Shown: one piece after another, positions 44,865-54,590 of the stretch
Layout: every line of letters begins with the position of its first letter
Numbering within the stretch: position 1 is the stretch's first letter
Assembly (NCBI RefSeq): GCF_003026815.1
Contig: NZ_PYOG01000007.1
Coordinates: forward strand, 1 to 64,000
Direction: 5' to 3'
DNA: 64,000 nucleotides
DNA from: Photobacterium damselae
GTDB taxonomy: Bacteria > Pseudomonadota > Gammaproteobacteria > Enterobacterales > Vibrionaceae
Translations under genes and position numbers: made by a program
The notes under the pieces: generated by a model
What the model saw: only the letters and a program-made list of their open reading frames with translations
Told to the model about the DNA's origin: nothing
Database searches by the model: none

Positions 44865-47030
44865 ATGCAAACTCGTCACTTACATTTTACTCTCAGACGT
44901 TATTGGGCCAACGATCGGATCAATTACTGTATCCGTGTACTCATCGCCATGATCGGAGTGGTGTTTCCCTGTTGGTATCTCAACGCCACCAGCGAAGTTA
45001 CCCCTTTAATTTTAGGTATTATAGCTGCCGCGCTTGCCGAAACAGACGATAATCTAACTGGTCGACTCAAAGCCCTTGCAACCACGCTTATTTGTTTCTT
45101 AGTGGCTTCCGTCTCAATTGAAGTTCTCTTTGACTACCCCATTTTTTTTGCTCTGGGCCTGTTTAGCTCCACCTTTGGTTTCATTATGTTAGGGGCCATG
45201 GGGCCGCGTTATGCCAGCATTGCCTTTGCCTCTTTGCTGCTGGCGGTTTATACTATGCTAGGAGCCGATTCCAGTGTCAACTTATGGTACCAGCCTATGC
45301 TGTTGCTCGGAGGGGCATTTTGGTATGGTTTACTGTCGTTAGCGTGGCACATTTTGTGGCCTAATCAACCCGTTCAACAAAACTTAGCTCATGTTTTTTC
45401 TCAACTTGCGACTTATCTAGATAGTAAAAGCCAACTGTTTGAGCCTATTGCCGATCTTCAACCACAGCCATTACGCCTTGATGCAGCTCATAACAACGCA
45501 AAAGTGGTTGCCGCACTCAATGGAGCTAAAGCAACTCTCTTACATCGCGCACGCAGAGGACAACCGCACACTACAGGCGATCGTTTTCTTAAAATTTACT
45601 TTATGGCGCAAGATATTCATGAACGAGTCAGCTCTTCTCATTATCGTTATCAAGACCTTGCAGCGACGTTTCAACGTAGTGATGTATTGTTTCGTTTTCA
45701 ACGTTTGCTACGAGCACAAGCAATGGCCTGTCGCGGTATTGCAAAAGCTCTCGCAATAGGGAAACCTTATCAACATCTGGAAATTACCGAAAAAACCTTA
45801 GATGAACTCCGAGAGTCTATCAACTATTTAAAAGCACAAAACAACCCTCAGTGGCGACTACTTTTAACCCAGTTAGACTATCTTTTTAGTAACTTAGCAA
45901 CGGTAGAACGCCAATTGGCCAATATCAGCAACCCAGATGCTACGGTAACCGATGAAACAGAATTGGCTGATAACGAGGCCCACAGTATTCCTGATTTATG
46001 GCGTCGAATTACCAGCCAACTCAATCCCCAATCTCTGCTATTTCGTCACGCACTTCGCATGGCAATTGCATTAACGGTCGGATATGGCTGCATTCAATTT
46101 CTCCATTTAGAACGAGGGTATTGGATTTTGCTGACCACCCTCTTTGTTTGTCAGCCTAACTACAGTGCAACGAGACAGAAACTGGTTCAACGCGTTATTG
46201 GTACTCTTGGGGGCTTACTGGCTGGAATTCCACTGCTTTATCTCTTTCCCGGCCAAGAAGGTCAACTGGTACTGATGATCTTAGCGGGTGTATTGTTCTT
46301 TGCTTTTCGTATGGTGCGATACGATTTGGCTACCGCATTTATCACTCTACTGGTGCTCTTTTGCTTTAACCAGTTAGGAGAAGGCTTTGCTGTTATTTTA
46401 CCGCGTTTGGGCGATACGTTACTGGGATGCTTCTTAGCCGTTATTGCGGTTTCTTATATTTTTCCAGACTGGGAATCCCATCGACTACATAAAGTCATGG
46501 CCAGCTCAGTTAACGCCAATCGTGAATATTTAGGACAAATCATTGCACAATATCGTCTTGGTAAACGAGACTGCCTAAACTATCGAGTCGCTCGCCGTAA
46601 TGCACATAATACAGATGCGCAATTAAGCACCGCTATTAGCAATATGTTGGCAGAACCTGGACGATATCGAATGGCGACCAATGAAAGCTTTCGATTTTTA
46701 ACCTTAAATCATGCCATGCTGAGTTACATTTCAGCGCTTGGTGCTCATAGAACTCAACTAGAAGATAATGAAACTTATCATTTAGTATCTCAAGCTTATC
46801 GTTCTATTAATGAACATTTGGAATCTCTGACATTGCAATTAGAACAAAATAAACCGATGGCGATGCCAGAAACGGATTCAGCTCTAGAGCAAAGCCTTAG
46901 CCAGTGGCGAGATGATGATTGCGAGTCAACAAAAATGGTTTTACAGCAATTACACTTAATTCAGCGTATGTTGCCAGAACTGCACTCATTAACAAACAAA
47001 CTCACTGTTCGTACTAATATATCTAAGTAA
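44865..47030 (+). CDS. yccS: YccS/YhfK-family inner membrane protein
   Basis: A 721-residue membrane protein. I chose ATG 44865 because the protein then aligns with E. coli YccS from its start; the 32 codons upstream look unrelated. It has two blocks of about six membrane helices (about 20-180 and 395-520), each followed by a cytoplasmic region, the FUSC-like arrangement. Characteristic parts are FIMLGAMGPRYASIAFASLLLAVYTMLG, YFMAQDIHERVSSSHYRYQ and LTTLFVCQPNYSATRQK. The function is probably export of small organic compounds but is unproven. helD and mgsA are also yccS neighbours in E. coli. Confidence 0.9.
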   Translation: MQTRHLHFTLRRYWANDRINYCIRVLIAMIGVVFPCWYLNATSEVTPLILGIIAAALAETDDNLTGRLKALATTLICFLVASVSIEVLFDYPIFFALGLFSSTFGFIMLGAMGPRYASIAFASLLLAVYTMLGADSSVNLWYQPMLLLGGAFWYGLLSLAWHILWPNQPVQQNLAHVFSQLATYLDSKSQLFEPIADLQPQPLRLDAAHNNAKVVAALNGAKATLLHRARRGQPHTTGDRFLKIYFMAQDIHERVSSSHYRYQDLAATFQRSDVLFRFQRLLRAQAMACRGIAKALAIGKPYQHLEITEKTLDELRESINYLKAQNNPQWRLLLTQLDYLFSNLATVERQLANISNPDATVTDETELADNEAHSIPDLWRRITSQLNPQSLLFRHALRMAIALTVGYGCIQFLHLERGYWILLTTLFVCQPNYSATRQKLVQRVIGTLGGLLAGIPLLYLFPGQEGQLVLMILAGVLFFAFRMVRYDLATAFITLLVLFCFNQLGEGFAVILPRLGDTLLGCFLAVIAVSYIFPDWESHRLHKVMASSVNANREYLGQIIAQYRLGKRDCLNYRVARRNAHNTDAQLSTAISNMLAEPGRYRMATNESFRFLTLNHAMLSYISALGAHRTQLEDNETYHLVSQAYRSINEHLESLTLQLEQNKPMAMPETDSALEQSLSQWRDDDCESTKMVLQQLHLIQRMLPELHSLTNKLTVRTNISK

Positions 47031-47052
47031 CGAACATACTGTGTTTAAATAA

Positions 47053-47092
47053 AAAAGAGCCCGCATACGGTTTAAGTTATGCGGGCTCTTTA
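47053..47092. terminator. Bidirectional terminator between yccS and torC
   Basis: AAAGAGCCCGCATA pairs with TATGCGGGCTCTTT around a 10-base loop (about 47054-47091). It is a long stem between convergent genes. Confidence 0.88.
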
Positions 47093-47148
47093 GTGAGATG
47101 AAGAGAATAAATATCGACTGTCCCTCTCTATCTATTCTCTACTTTTCT

Positions 47149-48318
47149 TTACTTAGTCGCAGTTTGTGCTGCTTGCTCTGAATCTTTTGCATGTAGCTGA
47201 AGATATTTAAGTAGCACACGTTCTTCATTCTTATTTAAGATAAAGTACTGACGCATTGAATTTAGGCTACCAATCCACTCATTTGCAGTAAGATGAGATG
47301 GTTTAGGTGCTGCGTGACACTGACTACAGCTATCTTGGTACATATTCTCAGCATAAGTCCATAGCGGTTTAAGTGTTGCGATCATACCTTTTTGAGCGAT
47401 CCAAGCGGTCACTTCAACATGATCCCATTTAGCACCGTCTTTTGCTGTTTCAGTAGCAATAACCTTCTGAGTTTTCTGAAGTTCAGGCTCAAGAGCAGCA
47501 ACAACAATCTTCTTACCCATCTCTTGCATTAACATATTCGCCGTTGGACCTTGTTGTGCCCAACCAGAAATTTGAATTTGCAGTTCATCGCCTTGGCGAT
47601 CAAGTACTTTCACTTCAGATGCAGGGAACAACTGACCTTGTGCTGAACTTGAACCTTTAGCTGCAAATAATTGCTTAGAAGTAATCGCATACAAGTTATT
47701 AGCACGAGGTGCGGTTTCTGCACTTGCACTTAACTGTGTAAACTCGGCTTGGAAACCATTCTTCATATGAGGAAGTTGGTGCACGATACCTTTGTGGCAC
47801 TCGATACAGTTCATATCTTTTGCGGCTGCTGGAGTCATTGCAGCGGCTGCAGCTGGTGACTGTTTCGCGTGATCCATCGCAGAATAAGCGTGACATGATT
47901 TACAAGGTGCAGAATTAGTTGCTTTCATCATTTTCCACACATCTTCTGCCATGCGTAGACGATTTGCTTCAAATTTAGCAGGGGTATCAATATCTTTACT
48001 AACAAATTCGCTGTAAATATCACCTAAACCACCCATTTTTGCTTTCATAAAGTCAATTGGATTATTTTCAGGAATATGACAGTCACGACATTCAGCTCGA
48101 ACACCATAAGCGTTTTTATAGTGAAGTGAGGTTTTATATTCGATGTAGTTCTGCTTCATAGAGTGACATGAAGTACAAAACTCATTGGTTGATGTAAATT
48201 CAATTGTTTCGTGGAAAGTGAATACACCTGCAAGTGTTATTAAAATAAAAACAATCGCAATCGCTAATACCGAATAGCGACTACTTGGTTTAGTTAAAAA
48301 ATGCCAAAACTTCTTCAT
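47149..48318 (-). CDS. torC: Pentaheme c-type cytochrome TorC/TorY-like
   Basis: A 389-residue membrane-anchored cytochrome. I chose ATG 48318 (MKKFWHFLTKP); the frame runs nine codons further to a TTG. A single N-terminal membrane anchor (about 14-34) is followed by a NapC/NirT-type domain with four CXXCH sites (C48, C77, C139, C171), then a linker. A C-terminal monoheme domain follows (C331, CSQCHAAPKPSH). It takes electrons from menaquinol and passes them to periplasmic TMAO reductase. It is divergent from torA rather than forming a torCAD operon. Its last domain is clearly related to the tail of TorA. Confidence 0.92.
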   Translation of the reverse strand: MKKFWHFLTKPSSRYSVLAIAIVFILITLAGVFTFHETIEFTSTNEFCTSCHSMKQNYIEYKTSLHYKNAYGVRAECRDCHIPENNPIDFMKAKMGGLGDIYSEFVSKDIDTPAKFEANRLRMAEDVWKMMKATNSAPCKSCHAYSAMDHAKQSPAAAAAMTPAAAKDMNCIECHKGIVHQLPHMKNGFQAEFTQLSASAETAPRANNLYAITSKQLFAAKGSSSAQGQLFPASEVKVLDRQGDELQIQISGWAQQGPTANMLMQEMGKKIVVAALEPELQKTQKVIATETAKDGAKWDHVEVTAWIAQKGMIATLKPLWTYAENMYQDSCSQCHAAPKPSHLTANEWIGSLNSMRQYFILNKNEERVLLKYLQLHAKDSEQAAQTATK

Positions 48319-48509
48319 CGGAAATCCAAAAAATGAGAGGGACAATATTTAAAGGAACTCAGAGCTATCTAAAATAATAAATTGATACTTATATTTAGAC
48401 TGCTATTTAGCACTAAAAACCCTAAAAATAGTGTCGATAAAAAATTTTGGCTCAAACTAACATTCTTATATTAATGAGACAAATGCATTTATTCACATAT
48501 ATACATATT

Positions 48510-48519
48510 CAGTTCATAT
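48510..48519 (+). promoter_or_regulatory. Tor-box-like site 1
   Basis: CAGTTCATAT matches CTGTTCATAT, the TorR-binding consensus of E. coli, at 9 of 10 positions. Confidence 0.45.
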
Positions 48520-48616
48520 GCAAAAATATAACCCCAATATCAATTCAAATAATTTAGAAATCAGCTCACATTGATGCCACAAGATATACCAAATTATCAT
48601 TAATTATGAAAAAGAT

Positions 48617-48626
48617 CTTTTCATAT
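48617..48626 (+). promoter_or_regulatory. Tor-box-like site 2, within an inverted repeat
   Basis: CTTTTCATAT matches the tor-box consensus at 9 of 10 positions. It is the right arm of ATGAAAA-AGATC-TTTTCAT (about 48607-48624), so a reverse copy lies beside it. Confidence 0.4.
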
Positions 48627-49025
48627 TTGCAAGCCAGATAATGATTATCACTTACAACCAACATTTTTAATTAACTGTTTTTGTTGAAAAATTTATAATA
48701 CAAATCAAATTCAATTTAAAACAATAAGCAAAAAAAAACAATCATTTAACATTACCTATTCATTACAATAATATTCATAGTCACTTCTCGCTTAAATATT
48801 CCTGTATTATTGAATGGTTATTTATTAGTAAGTTATTATTTTTGAAAAATTACATTGCAAATAGCATCTGTAGTGGAAGCATATTTCAGTGTAGCCTAAT
48901 GCAAATTTCATCTTTATAACGATATTAATTTAAGCGTTGATTTTTTGGACTAAAACTTCAAATATCTAGTTCATTTATTTGGTTTGTTTTCATTTAACGC
49001 TTGCTTATCTATTTAGGTATACGCC

Positions 49026-51668
49026 ATGTCATTATCACGTCGTAATTTCCTAAAGGGATCGGTAGCCACGGCCATTGCTGCTAATGGTCTAACCCTTTTC
49101 CCTGCTGGCAAAATTTTCGCATCAGACACACAAGTTATTCCATCTGCAACTCACTACGGTCCATTTAACGCTGTTGTTAAAAATGGTAAATTAATTGGTG
49201 TTCAACCAGTTAATGATATCGACCCATTCCCAACTGAGATGCTAACTAAGGGTATTATCAGTCGTACCTTCGACGATACTCGTATCAAATACCCTATGGT
49301 GCGTAAATCATTAGTGGAAGATCCATTAGGCGATCACAACCCACATTTACGTGGTAAAGAACCATTTGTACGTGTTAGCTGGGATACAGCAATTGCCCTA
49401 ACCTCTTACTGTATTGCGCGCACTATCGAAAAACATGGTAACGAAGCGGTATTTAGCTCATCTTACGGTGGTTGGTCTCACGCAGGTCTAAACCGTCCCC
49501 AAACTTTACAAGGCCGTTTCTTCAACCTAATTGGTGGTCAAAGCTCATGTGCTGGTGACTACTCTGCTGGCGCATCCGGCGTTATCCTTCCTCACGTTAT
49601 TGGTGATATGGAAGTTTACTCACCACAAACAGCTTGGAAAGTTATCGAAGAAAATACTGAACTTGTTCTGTTTGTTGGTTGTGACCCATGGAAAACAAAC
49701 CGTATTGAATTCCGTGTTGCGGATCACTCAATGCAAAAACACTGGGAAGCGTTCAAGGAAAAAGGCGTTAAGTTTATTTCCATCAACCCACAAAAGACCC
49801 AGACAGATAAAGCGCTTGGCAGTGATATGATCAACATCCGTCCAAATACGGATACTGCGTTATTTTCTGCAATGTCTTACTACTTAGTTAAGAATAACAA
49901 GCATGACCAAGCTTATATTGATAAGTACACGGTAGGTTTTGACAAATACCTTGATTACTTAAACGGCACAACCGACGGTACTGAAAAGACACCTGAGTGG
50001 GCAGCTGAAATTACGGGTATTCCAGCAGAACAAATCACCGCTCTTGCTGATCTTTGTATGTCTAAGCGTACTCAGATTGCAGCAGGTTGGGCACTACAAC
50101 GTGCAGACCACGGTGAAATGATCCACTGGGCTATTATCAACTTTGCTTCAATCATGGGTAAAATTGGTAAACCAGGCCAAGGCGCAGGCTTTAGTTTCCA
50201 CTATGGTAACGGCGGTACGGCTCAATCTGGTAAACGTATGCCAATTGGTCTATCACAAGGTCGTAACCCTGTGACTAAGATTTGTCCGGTAGTTATGATC
50301 TCAGATATGCTAAATAACCCAGGCAAAGCTTATACTCGTGATGGTTCAAACCTAACGCTACCAAATGCCAAACTTATCTATAATGCGGGTAACAACTTAC
50401 TGTCTCACCAGCAAGATACTAATGAACTAATTCAAGCTCTAAATAACAATATTGATACGGTTATTTGTCAGGACGCTTGGTGGTGTGCTTCTGCAAAATA
50501 CGCAGATATCGTGTTACCAGCAACGACAACTCTTGAGCGCGATGACATCACTTCTGGTGGTACATACAGCAACAACAAGATCTACGCAATGCGTAAAGTG
50601 ATCGAACCTGTTGGTGAAAGCTTAGACGATTATGAGATCTTCTCTCGTCTTGCCTTTATGTTTAACGTTCATGATAAATATACTGAAGGTAAAACATACT
50701 TCCAGCACATTAAGTCATCTTATGAAGCATCAGACGCAACAGAAGATTTCGATACTTTCTGGAAAAATGGTGTGACTCACCTATCAACACCAGAAGAAGC
50801 GAACAATTGGACACGTCATGGTGATTTCTATAAAGATCCTGAAGCGCATCCTCTTCATACTAAGTCTGGTAAGATCGAACTATTCTGTGAAACCGTGGCC
50901 TCTTTCAAAGCTGAAGGCTGTCCTGGTATGCCACAGTGGATCCCACCATTTGAATGGCTAGGTAATGCAAAAGAAGGCCAAGTACACGTACTAAGTCCAC
51001 ACCCATGGATGCGTCTACACTCACAAATGGCAAATGCTGATGTAAATAGCTACGAATCAGTTCAAGGTCGTCAGATGGTTCTGATGAACAAAGAAGATGC
51101 GGCAGCTCACGGCATTAAAGATGGCGATCTTGTTGAAGTATATAATGAACGTGGTGCATTAATTGGTGGTGCTAAACTGACTGATGAAGCAATGCGTGGT
51201 GTTATTTACATTCACGAAGGTGCATGGCTACAGCTAGATAGCAAAGGTCGTTGTAACTCAGGCTCTATCAACATGCTAACATCAAGTAAGCCATGTAGTG
51301 GTCTAAGTGATGCAACCAGTGCAAACACCTGTTTAGCATACTTTAAGAAGTGTACCGATCCAGAATCACCAAACGAAGCGTACCAACCACCTAAGATTGT
51401 TAAGACTGAAGCACAAGTTGACCTATGGGCACTACAACTAGGTAAACGCATTAAAGCGGTTGCTGCAGCTGAAGGTCCTGAGCAATCTCCTGGTGAGAAG
51501 ATGTACTACAGCAGTTGTACTCTATGTCACGCGGCACCGCACCCAAGCGACTTTACCTACAAGCAGTGGAAAGGTATTACTAATAGTATGTTCCCTCGTG
51601 CTGGCTTAAATGAGAAAGACCGTAAGCTTGTCTTAGATTTCTTAAAAGAGCATGCAAAGAAAGGCTAA
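49026..51668 (+). CDS. torA: Periplasmic TMAO reductase TorA with C-terminal heme c domain
   Basis: An 880-residue molybdopterin oxidoreductase. The twin-arginine signal is SRRNFLK (about 4-10), cleaved near residue 32. The molybdenum-ligand Ser lies in YGGWSHAG (about 150). The chain follows TorA/BisC/DMSO reductase organisation to about residue 805, with no iron-sulfur cluster motif. After that comes an extra domain of about 60 residues with heme site CTLCH (831-835), similar to the last domain of the neighbouring TorC. Usual TorA proteins end before this. It reduces trimethylamine N-oxide with electrons from TorC; the tail probably relays them. The gene has strongly biased codons and no torD follows. 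Confidence 0.92.
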   Translation: MSLSRRNFLKGSVATAIAANGLTLFPAGKIFASDTQVIPSATHYGPFNAVVKNGKLIGVQPVNDIDPFPTEMLTKGIISRTFDDTRIKYPMVRKSLVEDPLGDHNPHLRGKEPFVRVSWDTAIALTSYCIARTIEKHGNEAVFSSSYGGWSHAGLNRPQTLQGRFFNLIGGQSSCAGDYSAGASGVILPHVIGDMEVYSPQTAWKVIEENTELVLFVGCDPWKTNRIEFRVADHSMQKHWEAFKEKGVKFISINPQKTQTDKALGSDMINIRPNTDTALFSAMSYYLVKNNKHDQAYIDKYTVGFDKYLDYLNGTTDGTEKTPEWAAEITGIPAEQITALADLCMSKRTQIAAGWALQRADHGEMIHWAIINFASIMGKIGKPGQGAGFSFHYGNGGTAQSGKRMPIGLSQGRNPVTKICPVVMISDMLNNPGKAYTRDGSNLTLPNAKLIYNAGNNLLSHQQDTNELIQALNNNIDTVICQDAWWCASAKYADIVLPATTTLERDDITSGGTYSNNKIYAMRKVIEPVGESLDDYEIFSRLAFMFNVHDKYTEGKTYFQHIKSSYEASDATEDFDTFWKNGVTHLSTPEEANNWTRHGDFYKDPEAHPLHTKSGKIELFCETVASFKAEGCPGMPQWIPPFEWLGNAKEGQVHVLSPHPWMRLHSQMANADVNSYESVQGRQMVLMNKEDAAAHGIKDGDLVEVYNERGALIGGAKLTDEAMRGVIYIHEGAWLQLDSKGRCNSGSINMLTSSKPCSGLSDATSANTCLAYFKKCTDPESPNEAYQPPKIVKTEAQVDLWALQLGKRIKAVAAAEGPEQSPGEKMYYSSCTLCHAAPHPSDFTYKQWKGITNSMFPRAGLNEKDRKLVLDFLKEHAKKG

Positions 51669-51712
51669 GTTCACCGTTCATTGATTCGTTTGGTTAAATG
51701 CCAAAGATAAAC

Positions 51713-51739
51713 AAAGGAGTTCTTCGGAGCTCCTTTTTT
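51713..51739 (+). terminator. Terminator after torA
   Basis: AAAGGAG and CTCCTTT arms surround a TTCG loop (with one internal mismatch), followed by a T run. Confidence 0.8.
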
Positions 51740-51763
51740 GATCTTATGCAGTATTCACAACCT

Positions 51764-51795
51764 AAAAAAATAGCAGCCCAATCAAGGCTGCTATT
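51764..51795 (-). terminator. Terminator after the GNAT gene
   Basis: AATAGCAGCC (51769-51778) pairs with GGCTGCTATT (51786-51795), with a T run on the minus-strand side. Confidence 0.85.
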
Positions 51796-51839
51796 TTAAT
51801 AAGAATGTCTTTAATGAGAACTTTGGTTACTGGGTGAGA

Positions 51840-52259
51840 TTAGAACTTTTGTACCATCGCTTGATGCGGAATATTTGCTTCCATAAATTCATCACCAACA
51901 GGTAAAAATCCCAGTTTACGGTAGAAATCAATGGCATGAGTCTGAGCACCTAAATCGACCTCGGGATACCCTTGCTGCTTGGCAAACTCAACCAACGTTG
52001 AGACTACTTTTGCGCCAAGGCCTCGGCCACGAGCCGCTTTTATTATTGCGATACGTCCAATATGGCCATCAGATAGAATACGCCCAGTCCCCAATGCAAC
52101 ACCATCTTCCACAACAAGAACATGTGCAGCTTGATCGTCTAAACCATCAAATTCAATTTCAGGATCAATACATTGTTCTTTGATAAAGACGTCATCACGA
52201 ACTTGGCGAATTAACTCGCTGTATTGATGGTCAAATGCCACCATTTTAATTTCTAACAT
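51840..52259 (-). CDS. GNAT-family N-acetyltransferase (ElaA-like)
   Basis: A 139-residue GNAT fold protein. The N-terminal IRQVRDDVFIKEQCIDPEIEFDGLDD resembles ElaA-type proteins. The acetyl-CoA loop is AARGRGLGAKVV (RGxGxG) at about 76-87, and the C-terminal AIDFYRKLGFLPVGDEFME is typical. The substrate is unknown. AGGGAA precedes the ATG. Single gene. Confidence 0.85.
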   Translation of the reverse strand: MLEIKMVAFDHQYSELIRQVRDDVFIKEQCIDPEIEFDGLDDQAAHVLVVEDGVALGTGRILSDGHIGRIAIIKAARGRGLGAKVVSTLVEFAKQQGYPEVDLGAQTHAIDFYRKLGFLPVGDEFMEANIPHQAMVQKF

Positions 52260-52331
52260 GATTTCCCTGTGTGCTTCTTGCTCTGATAAATATCAACCAA
52301 TGAATAAGGCTTGTACAATAAAATTATCCAG

Positions 52332-54590
52332 TTACAAACCTTTCTTATATTGATGATGAATTGTCCCGATAAGACCTGACTCTAATTGCTCTTGAGCTGT
52401 CATATCACCTTGAATATAACGACTAAACAGATTGACTAAAGTTGGCTTATCCAGATTCACCTGTGTTTCTGTTTTAATATCACGTAAATCAATCATAAAG
52501 CGAGTAAATTTATCAGGAAAATCAGTGACCGCAGATAAATTCATATAGTTCTGCTGACTATAAAGCGCATTGTGTGTACCCCGTTGCTTATCGAGTACAA
52601 ATGAAGCCTCTTTTAAGCTTAAAATAGAGGCTGATTTATCACATTTACGTAAGCACTTATTATCGAATCGCTTTTTCTTACATCCCACAGTTTGATGGAA
52701 CAGGCACTGGCGGCTCATTAACATCATCAATGGGTGATAAATGCTGTAATACAATTCGAAATTCTCAGGACACACCATAGGATTAATCTGCTTACGATTG
52801 ATCTCATTAGAGATAAACGCACCCTTAGCTTTAAACTCATCAGCAATACATTGAAGACTGAATGAGTTGGTAATATTAAGGTAAGGTCCTGCGATCCAAT
52901 CAATTTCATGCTGATAGGCAACATAAGCAATACCGTTATTGTTCGTCACCAATTGCTGAGGTTTAACTCGTTCAATAAACTCAACGGCAGCTTGGTAATT
53001 TTCACCAATTAAAATAGCTGGGAACCATGGAATCAAATGAGGATTTTGTTCAAACAGTGCCACCAGCGTTTCCAATTCCATCGAAAGCCCCTCTGGCATT
53101 GCATAATACAGCGCAACTTCATCACCATGACCCAGAGTCACATCTTTTGGTTCTGAGATCAGTACAGCCAGTTTAGGCGCTATTCCCGTAGGCTTACGAT
53201 GATTAACCATATTACGCGGCTTAGGTGGCTCTATCGGTGCAACAATGGCAACATTACCATTTAAACGGTAACCCATTTGATCTTTTAGCTGAGCTAGTTC
53301 TGCAAATGGTACCGACAGTGCTTCATTTAAACCTTTCGTATTAAATTCAACAATCTCAAACTCCCCTTCATTGGCTAAACTCTGGAATCGTTTTTCCAAC
53401 ATATCATGGGTCAAAGTTTGCTTATTTGAGTCTCGAAGTACAGAATCTGAGCACAGAACAAAATGATGATTTGGTGTCGTCACCGAGATCGATAATGGCT
53501 CACCTTCTTGCCCCGTTAGTACGATTGTCAGAGGTAATGAGCTAACATCCATATTGGCAGTTACTTGTTCAACGGTTTGAATGATCTCTGTTTTATCATC
53601 ATAGAGTTTCTGCTTTACACCGTTGATCGTTTCTGGCGTTGTACACTGATACACTTTAGTAAAATGCGTCACGGCATTATCACGAGGGTTATCAATAAAC
53701 ATATTCTTATTGATATCGCCTTGCAGATAAGAGCTAGAAAAATCACGGTTAAATACGGTATACAGTGATTTAGTATCAGTAAGCAGTGGTTGCTGATTCA
53801 GATAACGATCAATTTGCTGTCGCCACTGATCGACAACTGTATAAACATAGTGAGATTTCTTAATGCGTCCTTCTACTTTTAGCGAGTACACGCCAGCATC
53901 CGCTAGCTCTGCCATATTAGAAAACGCTGAGTTATCTTTTAAGTTTAAAGGAAAATCTTTACCCGCAGCCGTCGTTTGGTACTGATCACGACACGGCTGA
54001 CTACAACGCCCACGGTTACCTGAATTACCATTTTTCACCGAACTGATATAACACAATCCAGAGAAACCGATACAGTAGGAGCCATGAACAAACACTTCCA
54101 TAAGTACATCATGTTGATGACCAAATTGAGCCAAGTGTTTAATCTCATTAATGTTTAATTCACGAGATAGATTCACTCGGCTGGCTTGTAGCTGCTTTAA
54201 AAACAGAATTTGACCATCATTATGCGTATTGATCTGCGTTGAAGCGTGAATATCTAGTGTAGGGAAACGTTCTTTGATGATCGAGAACAGGCCTAAATCT
54301 TGTAGGATTACACCATCAACCTTGGTATTAACCAGTTTGTTTAGTAAACGAATAACCGCAGGAATTTCACTGTCTAGCACCACAATATTTAGGGTTAGAA
54401 AGATCTTACAATGATTCTTATGAGCCAAACGAATGATGCCGCTTAGCACATCAAAGGTGAGATTGGTGGCTCGGTTCCGGGCATTAAAACTATCTAAGCC
54501 ACAATAAATTGCATCAGCTCCTGCAGCAATCGCAGCTTTAATGGAGTCTAAATCACCACCAGGCGCTAATAATTCAAATTTATTCTGCAT
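52332..54590 (-). CDS. U32-family protein, RlhA/YdcP-like
   Basis: A 752-residue U32 protein. The N-terminal TIM-barrel-like part begins ELLAPGGDLDSIKAAIAAGADAIYCG and carries the U32 signature around EVFVHGSYCIGFSGLCYISS...GNRGRCSQPCRDQY (four Cys for an iron-sulfur cluster). A second Cys group lies near the C-terminus (CLFHQTVGCKKKR, CLRKC). E. coli RlhA, which hydroxylates C2501 of 23S rRNA, is similar but shorter, so this is probably an RNA-modifying hydroxylation factor rather than a peptidase. A different U32 role cannot be excluded. Confidence 0.8.
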   Translation of the reverse strand: MQNKFELLAPGGDLDSIKAAIAAGADAIYCGLDSFNARNRATNLTFDVLSGIIRLAHKNHCKIFLTLNIVVLDSEIPAVIRLLNKLVNTKVDGVILQDLGLFSIIKERFPTLDIHASTQINTHNDGQILFLKQLQASRVNLSRELNINEIKHLAQFGHQHDVLMEVFVHGSYCIGFSGLCYISSVKNGNSGNRGRCSQPCRDQYQTTAAGKDFPLNLKDNSAFSNMAELADAGVYSLKVEGRIKKSHYVYTVVDQWRQQIDRYLNQQPLLTDTKSLYTVFNRDFSSSYLQGDINKNMFIDNPRDNAVTHFTKVYQCTTPETINGVKQKLYDDKTEIIQTVEQVTANMDVSSLPLTIVLTGQEGEPLSISVTTPNHHFVLCSDSVLRDSNKQTLTHDMLEKRFQSLANEGEFEIVEFNTKGLNEALSVPFAELAQLKDQMGYRLNGNVAIVAPIEPPKPRNMVNHRKPTGIAPKLAVLISEPKDVTLGHGDEVALYYAMPEGLSMELETLVALFEQNPHLIPWFPAILIGENYQAAVEFIERVKPQQLVTNNNGIAYVAYQHEIDWIAGPYLNITNSFSLQCIADEFKAKGAFISNEINRKQINPMVCPENFELYYSIYHPLMMLMSRQCLFHQTVGCKKKRFDNKCLRKCDKSASILSLKEASFVLDKQRGTHNALYSQQNYMNLSAVTDFPDKFTRFMIDLRDIKTETQVNLDKPTLVNLFSRYIQGDMTAQEQLESGLIGTIHHQYKKGL

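Larger units (their letters stand above)
48319..49025. promoter_or_regulatory. Long torC-torA divergent regulatory region
   Basis: About 700 bases of very AT-rich DNA between the two divergent TMAO respiration genes. Two tor-box-like decamers lie in the torC-proximal half (listed separately). No open frame of note was seen. The length leaves room for further regulator sites, but I could not find a convincing FNR or NarP site. Confidence 0.5.
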
